Assembly: GCA_032127075.1 (NCBI GenBank) | Contig: JAQAZZ010000214.1 | Coordinates: 1 to 10,406 of the forward strand | DNA length: 10,406 nucleotides | Source: GCA-2699445 sp032127075 | GTDB taxonomy: Bacteria > Actinomycetota > Actinomycetes > S36-B12 > GCA-2699445 | Reading direction: 5' to 3' | Part shown: positions 1 to 6,903 of the stretch, piece after piece | How positions within the stretch are numbered: the stretch's first letter is position 1 | Layout of the letters: every line of letters starts with the position of its first letter | Made by a program: the position numbers and the translations under genes | The notes under the pieces: model-generated | Told to the model about the DNA's origin: nothing | The model's database searches: none | Seen by the model: only the letters and a program-made list of their open reading frames with translations

Positions 1-437
1 TAGACGTAGGTTTCGGTCTGCAGCACGCCAGCGATCGATCGGATGCGCCCCACGACGTCGTACAGCGCAGCATCGTCGACGGCCACGACTTCCGCCATCA
101 AGTCGATACCGCCGGCGGTGGCGACCAGGTAGTCCACCTCGTCGATGAGAGCGACTTCCTCGGCCACCACGTCGATGTCGCCCGACACGGTGATGGTGAT
201 CATCGCCGCCCGGGAGTATCCCATCTGCAACTGGTCGGTGATCGCCACGAAGTGGATCACACCTGCTTCGACGAGCTTGCCCACACGCTGCCGCACCGAG
301 GCTTCGGATCGATCGACCTTCCGGGCGATCTGCGAGTATGGCCGGCGGCCGTCCTCCTGGAGCATCCGCACTATCTCGCGGTTCACCTCGTCCAGCGTCA
401 CGGTGCTTGGGTTCGGCATTGTTCGATTCTTGCCCAT
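1..437 (-). CDS. Lrp/AsnC-family transcriptional regulator (3' end cut by window edge)
   Basis: Read on the minus strand, this frame is open for 145 codons and runs off the left edge, so roughly the last ten residues and the stop are missing (the family is usually about 150 residues). The N-terminal part has the Lrp winged-HTH pattern: LDEVNREIVRMLQEDGR near residues 15-31, then QIARKVDRSEASVRQRVGKL (about 36-55), the last helix being the likely recognition helix. From about residue 75 the sequence fits the RAM ligand-binding and oligomerisation domain, with alternating beta strands and the glycine-containing VATAGGIDLMAEV stretch. I chose ATG at 437 because an AGGTG Shine-Dalgarno lies 8 bases before it; an in-frame ATG at 419 is possible but has no clear ribosome site. 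The gene is divergent from the polyamine genes, so it probably controls them and itself. Family members bind amino acids or other small molecules; the effector here is unknown. Confidence 0.88.
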   Translation of the reverse strand, partial: MGKNRTMPNPSTVTLDEVNREIVRMLQEDGRRPYSQIARKVDRSEASVRQRVGKLVEAGVIHFVAITDQLQMGYSRAAMITITVSGDIDVVAEEVALIDEVDYLVATAGGIDLMAEVVAVDDAALYDVVGRIRSIAGVLQTETYV

Positions 438-440
438 AGA

Positions 441-450
441 AGGTGCACCT
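441..450. promoter_or_regulatory. 10-bp perfect palindrome over the regulator's ribosome site
   Basis: AGGTGCACCT is a perfect palindrome and, on the minus strand, contains the AGGTG that serves as Shine-Dalgarno for the Lrp-like gene starting at 437. It might be a half-site for autoregulation, or chance: 10-bp palindromes are not rare in GC-rich DNA. No second copy is evident nearby. Confidence 0.2.
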
Positions 451-477
451 GCAACGATTTCCGTGGCGAATAGGGGA

Positions 478-507
478 TTGACTTCACTGATCCAGTGGTT
501 TCATAAC
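478..507 (+). promoter_or_regulatory. Candidate sigma-70-like promoter of the polyamine operon
   Basis: TTGACT (478-483) matches the -35 consensus at five of six positions. After an 18-base spacer, CATAAC (502-507) matches a -10 at four of six. Transcription would start near 514, giving a leader of about 90 bases before the first gene at 605. The region is the most AT-rich part of the divergent intergenic space, which supports the call. Actinobacterial promoters are degenerate, so the exact boxes are uncertain. Confidence 0.45.
485..497. promoter_or_regulatory. Candidate operator: 13-bp inverted repeat in promoter spacer
   Basis: CACTG-ATC-CAGTG is a perfect 5-bp inverted repeat around three bases. 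It lies between the proposed -35 and -10 boxes, where a bound protein would block RNA polymerase. The obvious candidate binder is the divergent Lrp/AsnC-like regulator, whose relatives bind short dyads near their own genes. The binding assignment is inference from position only. Confidence 0.4.
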
Positions 508-547
508 GGTTGATCTCGTGGTTCCGTGAGGTAATGTGTGGCCAGAT

Positions 548-569
548 CGGGGATCGGATCCGGTCCCCG
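548..569 (+). other. Stable hairpin in the operon 5' leader
   Basis: CGGGGATCG and CGGTCCCCG pair as a 9-bp stem (one G-U wobble) closing a GATC tetraloop. It sits about 35 bases before the first start codon and about 35 bases after the expected transcription start. It lacks a U-tract, so it does not look like an intrinsic terminator. It may be a leader-RNA structure, a protein-binding dyad in DNA, or incidental. I do not recognise any known riboswitch fold around it. Confidence 0.4.
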
Positions 570-604
570 GCCCACAGGTGCAGCGCGAGGCCGAGGGAGT
601 GCCG

Positions 605-2044
605 ATGCAGGTCAGCAACGTCGTGAACGGCAAGTCGCAGACAGCCCGGGGCAACGCCCTGGAACTCGTCGATCCCAGTACCGGAGAAGTCTTCGGCACA
701 GCCCCCACATCAACAGCCACCGACGTGGACCTCGCCGTCGGCGCCGCTCGCGACGCCTTCCCCGGCTGGCGCGACGCCACGCCCGGGGTTCGGCAACTCG
801 CGCTGCTGAAGATCGCCGACCTGATCGAGCAGAACGCCGAGGAACTGGTCACGCTGGAGTCGCTCAACACCGGCAAACCGATCCCCGTGACCATGGTCGA
901 GGAGATCCCGCCGATGGTGGACCAGGTCCGCTTCTTCGCCGGGGCGGCGAGGATGCTCGAGGGCCGATCCGCAGGCGAATACATGACGGGGTTCACCTCG
1001 ATGATCCGCCGCGAACCGGTCGGCGTCGTGGGCCAGGTGACGCCGTGGAACTACCCGCTGATGATGGCGGTGTGGAAGTTCGCCCCCGCCATAGCCGCGG
1101 GGAACACGGTGGTGCTGAAACCCTCGGACACCACCCCGGTGTCCATGGCGCACTTGGCGAAGATGATCTCCGAGGCGGAGATTCTGCCTCCGGGGGTGTT
1201 GAACGTCATCACGGGAGACCGGGACACGGGCCGAAGACTGGTCTCCCATCCCGGTGTCGACATGGCGGCGATCACCGGCTCGGTGCGCGCCGGAATGCAG
1301 GTGGCCGAAGAGGCGGCGCATTCGGTCAAGAGGGTCCATCTGGAACTCGGCGGCAAAGCGCCTGTTGTGGTCTTCGATGACGCCGACGCGGCCAAGGCCG
1401 CAGAGTGGTTGGCGGTCGCCGGCTACTTCAACGCCGGCCAGGACTGCACCGCCGCAACACGCGTGTTGGCGCAGAAGGGCATCCACGACGAATTCGTCGA
1501 GGCGCTGGCCGAACAAGCCCGCAACACCCAGACCACCTTCGCCAAGGGCGCCCGGGACGAGGACGCCCTCGTGCCTCCGGTGCAGAACGAGCCCCAGCTG
1601 GAGAAGGTCATGGGCTTCCTGGAGCGGCTGCCGGGCCACGCGGCCATCGCCGCCGGCGGCTCGCGCCAGGGCGACCGGGGCTTCTTCATCGACCCCACGG
1701 TCGTGGTGGACCTCAACCAGAACGACGAAATGATCCAGCAGGAGATGTTCGGTCCCGTCATGACCGTTCAGAGTTTCGACAGCGAGGCCGAAGCGGTCCA
1801 GAAGGCCAACGATGTCGTCTACGGACTGGCCTCCAGCGTGTGGACCACCAACCACGCCCGCGCGCTGCGCATGGCCAAGGCGCTCGATTTCGGCACCGTG
1901 TGGATCAACACCCACATTCCGCTGGTCGCCGAGATGCCGCACGGCGGGTTCAAGCAATCCGGCTACGGCAAGGACCTGTCGATGTACGGCTTCGACGACT
2001 ACACCCGCATCAAACACGTGATGTCGGCCATCGACGAGGACTGA
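605..2044 (+). CDS. Gamma-aminobutyraldehyde dehydrogenase (PatD-like)
   Basis: This 479-residue protein is a full-length NAD(P)-dependent aldehyde dehydrogenase. Catalytic landmarks are N149 in TPWNYP, K172 in LKPSD, general base E247 in LELGG, nucleophile C281 in GQDCTAATR and cofactor-binding E380 in EMFGP. Several stretches resemble E. coli PatD (YdcW) as I recall it: EEIPPMVDQVRFFAGAARML, GEYMTGFTSMIRREP, NAGQDCTAATR and the C-terminal EMPHGGFKQSGYGKDLSMYG. This supports oxidation of 4-aminobutyraldehyde to GABA in putrescine breakdown, although related enzymes also take 3-aminopropanal or betaine aldehyde. ATG 605 was chosen because GAGGGAG precedes it by five bases and family homology begins right after it; an upstream in-frame ATG at 536 would add 23 unconserved residues, and GTG 599 is another possibility. 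The region after the catalytic Cys is unusual: the common LGPL is LVPP here. It is the first gene of the operon, four bases before its paralogue. Confidence 0.87.
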   Translation: MQVSNVVNGKSQTARGNALELVDPSTGEVFGTAPTSTATDVDLAVGAARDAFPGWRDATPGVRQLALLKIADLIEQNAEELVTLESLNTGKPIPVTMVEEIPPMVDQVRFFAGAARMLEGRSAGEYMTGFTSMIRREPVGVVGQVTPWNYPLMMAVWKFAPAIAAGNTVVLKPSDTTPVSMAHLAKMISEAEILPPGVLNVITGDRDTGRRLVSHPGVDMAAITGSVRAGMQVAEEAAHSVKRVHLELGGKAPVVVFDDADAAKAAEWLAVAGYFNAGQDCTAATRVLAQKGIHDEFVEALAEQARNTQTTFAKGARDEDALVPPVQNEPQLEKVMGFLERLPGHAAIAAGGSRQGDRGFFIDPTVVVDLNQNDEMIQQEMFGPVMTVQSFDSEAEAVQKANDVVYGLASSVWTTNHARALRMAKALDFGTVWINTHIPLVAEMPHGGFKQSGYGKDLSMYGFDDYTRIKHVMSAIDED

Positions 2045-2048
2045 ACCC

Positions 2049-3551
2049 ATGGCGCCGGGACTGTGGATCGACGGCCAGGCCGGAAACGGGACGTCCGGCG
2101 AGGAACTCGATGTCGCCAACCCCGCCGACGGATCGGTTGTGGACTCCGTCGATCTGGCCGGGCCGGACGATGTGGATCGGGCGGTTGCCTCCGCGAAAGC
2201 TGCGTTCGCCGACTGGTCCCGGGCGACGCCGGCGGACCGCTCCGACGCACTCAACGCTCTCGTCGCCCGGATCAAGTCTCGCGAGGACGAGTACTCCCGG
2301 GTGGAATCCGCCCAGGCGGGGAAACCGATCCGTCTGGCGCGGGGATTCGACGTACCGGGTTCGATCGACAACGCCGCCTTCTTCGCCGGTGCCGCCCGCC
2401 AACTGCACGGCACCGCCGCCGCGGAGTGGGACGGCGACCACACCTCCACTGTGCGCCGCGAACCCATCGGGGTGGTCGGTTCGATCGCGCCCTGGAACTA
2501 CCCGCTGCAAATGGCCATGTGGAAGATGTTGCCCGCGGTCGCCGCCGGCAACACGATCGTGCTGAAGCCGAGCGAGCTCACGCCGCTGACCACTCTGATG
2601 CTCGCCGAGGACGCCACTGCGGCGGGGTTCCCGAACGGTGTGTTCAACGTCGTCACCGGCACCGGGCCCGTCGCTGGCGAAGCCCTGCTTCGGCACCCGG
2701 ACGTCCGGATGGTGTCGTTCACCGGATCGACCCGCGTGGGGCACCGGGTCGCCCACCTGGCCGGCGCCGGGTTGAAGCGGCTGCACCTGGAGTTGGGCGG
2801 CAAGGCGCCGTTCGTGGTGTTCGACGACGCGGACCTCGACGCCGCTGTCCAGGGGGCGGTTGCCGCGAGCCTGATCAACACCGGTCAGGACTGCACCGCG
2901 GCGACCCGCGCCTACGTTCACAGCTCACTGTTCGACGCGTTCGTCACAGGCGTCGCGGCACTGATGGATTCGGTGGTGATGGGCGACACGGCCGCTGAGG
3001 CCACCGACCTCGGCCCCCTGATCTCACGGGCACAGCAGCAGAAGGTCGCCGCGATGGTGCAGCGGGCGACAGCGGTGGGAGCCACCATCGCCGCCGGCGG
3101 CAGCATCCCCGGTGGCGAGCTCGCAGGGGGCTGCTACTACCGCCCCACCCTGATCACCGGCGCCGCGCAAGATTCCGAGATCGTCCAGGAGGAGATCTTC
3201 GGCCCGGTGCTGGTGGTTCTGCCGTTCGACGACGACGAACAGGCGATGCGGCTGGCCAACGACACCCCCTACGGGCTCGCCGCTTCAGCGTGGACCACAG
3301 ACGTGGTGCGGGCGCACCGGGCGAGTCGGGAGATCCAGGCCGGGTGCGTGTGGATCAACGATCACATCCCGATCGTGTCCGAGATGCCCCACGGCGGCTA
3401 CAAGCAGTCCGGTTTCGGCAAGGACATGAGCATGTACTCGTTCGAGGAGTACACCCAGGTCAAGCATGTGTCGATCGACATCACCGGAACTGCCCGCAAG
3501 GAGTGGCACCGCACGATCTTCACCGACCCGGGGGGAAGAGGGATAGCGTGA
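2049..3551 (+). CDS. Second aminoaldehyde dehydrogenase (PatD/BADH-like paralogue)
   Basis: This 500-residue aldehyde dehydrogenase has all catalytic positions: N150 in APWNYP, K173 in LKPSE, E248 in LELGG, C282 in GQDCTAATR and E382 in EEIFGP. It shares GQDCTAATR and the C-terminal EMPHGGYKQSGFGKDMSMY pattern with the preceding gene, so both belong to the aminoaldehyde/betaine-aldehyde group and the pair probably arose by an old duplication. It differs in the substrate-entry region (RGFDVPGSIDNAAFFAGAARQ in place of the PatD-like stretch), keeps the canonical LGPLIS motif, and has an extra polar C-terminal tail of about 20 residues ending in PGGRGIA. The start is four bases after the previous stop, with GAGGA in the end of that gene as ribosome site. 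Likely substrates are 4-aminobutyraldehyde, 3-aminopropanal or a glutamylated aldehyde; the sequence alone cannot say which. Confidence 0.85.
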   Translation: MAPGLWIDGQAGNGTSGEELDVANPADGSVVDSVDLAGPDDVDRAVASAKAAFADWSRATPADRSDALNALVARIKSREDEYSRVESAQAGKPIRLARGFDVPGSIDNAAFFAGAARQLHGTAAAEWDGDHTSTVRREPIGVVGSIAPWNYPLQMAMWKMLPAVAAGNTIVLKPSELTPLTTLMLAEDATAAGFPNGVFNVVTGTGPVAGEALLRHPDVRMVSFTGSTRVGHRVAHLAGAGLKRLHLELGGKAPFVVFDDADLDAAVQGAVAASLINTGQDCTAATRAYVHSSLFDAFVTGVAALMDSVVMGDTAAEATDLGPLISRAQQQKVAAMVQRATAVGATIAAGGSIPGGELAGGCYYRPTLITGAAQDSEIVQEEIFGPVLVVLPFDDDEQAMRLANDTPYGLAASAWTTDVVRAHRASREIQAGCVWINDHIPIVSEMPHGGYKQSGFGKDMSMYSFEEYTQVKHVSIDITGTARKEWHRTIFTDPGGRGIA

Positions 3552-3601
3552 ATGAAGGCACCGGCGAAACGCCGGACGGAAGAGATGAGGCCCTGAGATG
3601 A
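3548..3601 (+). CDS. Possible 17-residue coupling peptide between dehydrogenase and importer
   Basis: A GTG at 3548 overlaps the stop of the second dehydrogenase (GTGA) and follows a purine-rich GGGGGAAGAGGG ribosome site by about five bases. It reads MNEGTGETPDGRDEALR, and its TGA stop overlaps the next gene's start (ATGA at 3598). This double overlap is what a translation-coupling mini-gene would look like. No function is recognisable and there is no evidence of conservation. In another frame, ATG 3552 opens a 14-codon frame, so either or neither may be used. Confidence 0.25.
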   Translation: MNEGTGETPDGRDEALR

Positions 3602-4797
3602 CCAACCCGGAATCGGACCCCCGGACGGAGCTCCTACGTCGGGCGATGTCTCGACGCGGCTTCCTCAATGCGATCGGCGCCACGGGTGCCGCCGCCGCCC
3701 TCGCCGCCTGCGGTACCGGCGGCTCCGACAACACCGAGGCCGAACCGGGCGCAGGCGGGGGTGACGGCGACAGCGACACCATCGTGTGGGCGAACTGGAC
3801 CCTCTACCTGGACCAGAACAACAAGGGAACCTCCTACCCCACCCTCGAAGCCTTCGAGCAACAGTCCGGGTACACGGTGGAATACAAGGAGGACATCAAC
3901 GACAACCAGTCCTTCAACGGCAAGGTCGAACCCCAACTGCGCAACGGGCAGGACGTCGGCTACGACTTGGTGACCATCACCGACTGGCTGGTTGGCCAGT
4001 GGATCCGCAAGGGCTATGCCGCGCGCCTGGACTACGACAACATCCCCAACAGTTCGAACCTGTTGCCCAAGTTCGAGGACGTGCCCTTCGATCCGGGCAG
4101 GGAGTACTCGCTGCCCTGGCAGGGCGGCTTCGCGGGGCTCGCGTGGGACAAGGAGAAGGTCCCGGGCGGGCTGAAGACGATAGACGACCTGTGGCAGCCC
4201 GCGCTGAACGGCAAGGTCGTCGTGTTGTCGGAGATGCGCGACACCGTAGGGCTGATCATGATGAGCCAGGGAGTGCGAATCGATGAGCCCTTCACCCAGG
4301 AGCAGTTCCAGGCGGCATTGGACGTCCTCAGCGCCCAGATCGACTCCGGCCAGGTCAAACAGGTCCGCGGCAACGACTACAAGGAAGATCTGATCAGCGG
4401 CCAGGCCTGGGCCGCGATCGGCTGGAGCGGCGACATCTTCCAGATCAACGCCGAGAACGGGAACAAGTGGGACTTCGCCCTGCCGGAGACCGGTGGCGCG
4501 CTGTGGTCGGACAACCTGGTCATCCCATCCACATCCGGCAACAAGGCCGGCGCCGAGGAGTTGATCAACTACTACTACGACCCCAAGGTCGCCGCCGAGG
4601 TCGCCGCCTGGGTCAACTACATCTGCCCGGTCGCGGGTGCGCAGCAGGAGATGGAGAAGATCGATCCGGAACTGGCGAGTAGCCCGTGGATCTTCCCCAG
4701 CGACGAACTGCTCGACAACTCACAGGTGTTCGTGGCGCTCACACCGGAGGAAGAGGTCGAATACAACGACGCCTTCGGCCGAGTGGTCCAGGGCTGA
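3598..4797 (+). CDS. Polyamine ABC transporter substrate-binding lipoprotein (PotD-like)
   Basis: This 399-residue protein is the extracytoplasmic solute-binding component of a spermidine/putrescine importer. The N-terminus has a twin-arginine motif SRRGFL (residues 18-23), a hydrophobic Ala-rich stretch and the lipobox LAAC with lipidated Cys38, so it is probably exported folded by Tat and anchored to the outer face of the membrane. A Gly/Asp-rich linker (about 39-60) follows. The binding-protein body begins at VWANWTLYLD. PotD-like signatures include LPWQGGFAGLAWDKEKV, AIGWSGDIFQIN, and ALWSDNLVIP, whose W303 and D305 align by pattern with the PotD Trp and Asp that contact the polyamine. 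The late YICPVAGAQ segment also fits the family. ATG 3598 has GAGG seven bases upstream and gives a complete Tat signal. It precedes the ATPase and both permeases. Exact ligand (putrescine, spermidine or another cation) is not determined. Confidence 0.9.
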   Translation: MTNPESDPRTELLRRAMSRRGFLNAIGATGAAAALAACGTGGSDNTEAEPGAGGGDGDSDTIVWANWTLYLDQNNKGTSYPTLEAFEQQSGYTVEYKEDINDNQSFNGKVEPQLRNGQDVGYDLVTITDWLVGQWIRKGYAARLDYDNIPNSSNLLPKFEDVPFDPGREYSLPWQGGFAGLAWDKEKVPGGLKTIDDLWQPALNGKVVVLSEMRDTVGLIMMSQGVRIDEPFTQEQFQAALDVLSAQIDSGQVKQVRGNDYKEDLISGQAWAAIGWSGDIFQINAENGNKWDFALPETGGALWSDNLVIPSTSGNKAGAEELINYYYDPKVAAEVAAWVNYICPVAGAQQEMEKIDPELASSPWIFPSDELLDNSQVFVALTPEEEVEYNDAFGRVVQG

Positions 4798-4800
4798 TCC

Positions 4801-5979
4801 ATGGCACACACCGATGTGACGAGGGCGGAGGGTGATCTTCACCTGGACCACCTCACCAAGACTTTCGGGGAGTTCCGGGCAGTCGACGACGTCTCGCTGC
4901 GAGTCCCGCAGGGGTCGTTCTTCGCGCTGCTGGGCCCGTCGGGCTGCGGCAAGACGACCACGCTGCGCATGGTGGCCGGGCTGGAGGAACCAACAGCCGG
5001 GTCGATCCGCGTCGGGGATGCGGACATCACCCTGCAGAAACCCTACAAACGCCCGGTCAACACGGTGTTCCAGAACTATGCGCTCTTCCCCCACATGACG
5101 ATCTTCGACAACGTCGCGTTCGGCTTGAAGCGCCGCGGTGTCAAAGACGTCAAAGGGCCGGTCAACGAGGCCCTGGAACTGATCCAACTCGCCGAGGTGG
5201 CCGACCGGAAGCCCTCGCAATTGTCCGGAGGCCAGCAGCAGCGGGTTGCTCTGGCCCGGGCGATCGTGAACCGACCCGCGGTGCTGCTGCTCGACGAACC
5301 GCTCGGCGCCCTCGACCTGAAACTGCGCCGCCAGATGCAGCTGGAGTTGAAGCGCATCCAGCGCGATGTCGGCCTGACGTTCATCCACGTCACCCACGAC
5401 CAGGAGGAGGCCATGACCATGGCCGACACCGTTGCCGTGATGAACCACGGCGTCATCGAGCAGATGGGGCCGCCCACGGAGCTCTACGAGTCGCCGCGGA
5501 CGGTGTTCGTGGCGAACTTCCTGGGCAAATCGAACCTGTTCCCTGCCACGGTGGTCGAGGTGGACAGCGATGTCCTGATCTTGGAGGATCCGGACGGCCA
5601 GTTCCGCATGCCCCGCTCCCGGGTGGCCGAGGATGTCGATACCAGCCATGGCAGCAAGGTGCTCGTGGGTGTGCGGCCGGAGAAGATCCACATCGGGCCG
5701 CTCGACGATCAGGCACCCGCGCCCGCCGACGGCAACTTCGTGGACGGCGTGGTCGAGACGATGAGCTTCATGGGCGTGAGCACCCAGTACGAGGTCCGCA
5801 CGGCCGGAGGTGAACTCGTCAGCGTGTTCGCCCAGAACCTCGACGTCCAGGGCCTGCTCCCCCGCGCCGCCCGCGCCCGGCTCACATGGCGGGCCACCCA
5901 CGGGTTCGTGCTGGACGGCAGGGCGGATGCCGCGGAGGGCATCGAGGTCGATGGCGCGGCAACCCCGGCGACGGTCTGA
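4801..5979 (+). CDS. potA: Polyamine ABC transporter ATP-binding protein (PotA-like)
   Basis: This 392-residue cytoplasmic ATPase powers the importer. Visible motifs are Walker A GPSGCGKTT (45-53), Q-loop Q91 in FQNYALFPH, the ABC signature LSGGQQQR starting at residue 141, Walker B LLLDEP (162-167), and switch histidine H199 in VTHDQEEA. Residues after about 240 form the C-terminal regulatory TOBE-type region seen in PotA/MalK/FbpC-class ATPases, with VGVRPEKI as a landmark. NFLGKSNLFPATV is typical of the spermidine/putrescine subgroup. It starts three bases after the binding-protein gene, in the CTGATCCATGGC junction, with only a weak AGGG ribosome site inside the preceding gene, so translation is probably coupled. 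The length matches the family and nothing is missing. Close alternatives would be iron or sulfate ATPases, but the neighbours argue against them. Confidence 0.93.
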   Translation: MAHTDVTRAEGDLHLDHLTKTFGEFRAVDDVSLRVPQGSFFALLGPSGCGKTTTLRMVAGLEEPTAGSIRVGDADITLQKPYKRPVNTVFQNYALFPHMTIFDNVAFGLKRRGVKDVKGPVNEALELIQLAEVADRKPSQLSGGQQQRVALARAIVNRPAVLLLDEPLGALDLKLRRQMQLELKRIQRDVGLTFIHVTHDQEEAMTMADTVAVMNHGVIEQMGPPTELYESPRTVFVANFLGKSNLFPATVVEVDSDVLILEDPDGQFRMPRSRVAEDVDTSHGSKVLVGVRPEKIHIGPLDDQAPAPADGNFVDGVVETMSFMGVSTQYEVRTAGGELVSVFAQNLDVQGLLPRAARARLTWRATHGFVLDGRADAAEGIEVDGAATPATV

Positions 5980-5982
5980 CCC

Positions 5983-6903
5983 ATGGCGATCGCACAGGCA
6001 ATCGGAGACACGCTGGAGGATCAGCGCCAAGCGCCGGAACCGTCGAAGCGAGGCCGGTTCACTCCCTACCTGTTGATGCTGCCGGGCATCTTGTGGCTGA
6101 CGATCTTCTTCGCCGTGCCTCTGGTGTTCCTCTTCATGACCAGTCTGCAGACGCCCGTGCCCGGCGGGGAGGTCGGCGACTTCGAGCAGAGCTTCCGCTT
6201 CGCCAACTACATCGACGTTCTCACCGACGAGTACTACTACGTGCCGCTGTTCCGTTCCTTCATCTACTCCGGCATCGCCACGATCCTGGCGCTGTTGATC
6301 GGCTACCCGCTGGCGTACGCGATCGCCTTCAAGTCAGGCCGATGGCGCAACCTCCTGTTGGTCATGGTCATCGCGCCGTTCTTCGTGTCCTTCCTCCTGC
6401 GCACCATCGCGTGGCGGCAGATCCTGGCCGACGAGGGCCCGGTTGTGGCAGTCCTGCGGGTCATAGGTTTGGTGGGTGAGACCGGGGGGCTGTACCCCTC
6501 GGCCACTGCGGTGATCATGGGCCTGACCTACAACTTCCTCGCATTCATGACGCTGCCGATCTACGCCAGCCTCGAGCGAGTCGATCCACGCCTCGTCGAG
6601 GCGGCTGGGGATCTCTATGCAAAGCCATGGACCGGCTTCCGCCATGTGACGCTGCCGCTGTCGATGCCGGGTGTCGTCGCGGGCACGCTTCTGACGTTCA
6701 TCCCGGCTGCCGGCGACTATGTGAATGCGTACCTGCTGGGCAACCTGCGCTTCAACGCCATGATCGGCAACCGCATCGAGTACGAGTTCCTGACCGTGAA
6801 CGACTACCCGACCATGGCGGTGCTGTCGTTCGTGCTGATGGCCGCGATCCTGGCAATCGTGTTGGTCTACGTGCGCCGGGTCGGATCGGAGGACCTGGTA
6901 TGA
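5983..6903 (+). CDS. potB: Polyamine ABC transporter permease (PotB-like)
   Basis: This 306-residue inner-membrane protein has about six hydrophobic segments: near residues 29-53, 93-115, 122-142, 174-196, 230-253 and 272-298. The cytoplasmic EAA loop, EAAGDLYAKPWTGFRHVTLP (206-225), is the docking site for the ATPase and ends in the usual LPLSMPG. The GDYVNAYLLG sequence after it and AYAIAFKSGRWRN in the first half are typical of PotB. It is the first of two permeases that would form the heterodimeric channel with the next gene product. It starts three bases after the ATPase stop in a CTGACCCATGGC junction with no clear Shine-Dalgarno, which suggests termination-reinitiation. Its end overlaps the next gene's start by four bases (ATGA). 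Confidence 0.92.
   Translation: MAIAQAIGDTLEDQRQAPEPSKRGRFTPYLLMLPGILWLTIFFAVPLVFLFMTSLQTPVPGGEVGDFEQSFRFANYIDVLTDEYYYVPLFRSFIYSGIATILALLIGYPLAYAIAFKSGRWRNLLLVMVIAPFFVSFLLRTIAWRQILADEGPVVAVLRVIGLVGETGGLYPSATAVIMGLTYNFLAFMTLPIYASLERVDPRLVEAAGDLYAKPWTGFRHVTLPLSMPGVVAGTLLTFIPAAGDYVNAYLLGNLRFNAMIGNRIEYEFLTVNDYPTMAVLSFVLMAAILAIVLVYVRRVGSEDLV

Noticed and set aside
548..569. Leader hairpin as an intrinsic terminator or known riboswitch
   Set aside because: No U-tract follows the stem, and no conserved riboswitch core is recognisable around it.
536..604. Upstream ATG at 536 as the start of the first dehydrogenase
   Set aside because: The 23 extra residues are not family-like, no good ribosome site precedes 536, and they would cover the leader hairpin; ATG 605 has a well-placed GAGGGAG.
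484..996. Minus-strand open frame reaching into the divergent intergenic region
   Set aside because: Most of it lies antisense to the first dehydrogenase, the product is Ser/Thr/Arg-rich without a recognisable fold, and it would end inside the proposed promoter.
710..2467. Long minus-strand open frame (585 codons) opposite the two dehydrogenase genes
   Set aside because: Its translation is low-complexity, rich in His, Arg, Gly and Val, and it spans two genes with perfect catalytic motifs on the plus strand. This is the usual antisense shadow of GC-rich coding DNA.
4720..6030. Minus-strand open frame (436 codons) opposite potA
   Set aside because: The plus strand carries all ABC ATPase motifs here; the antisense product has no domain pattern.
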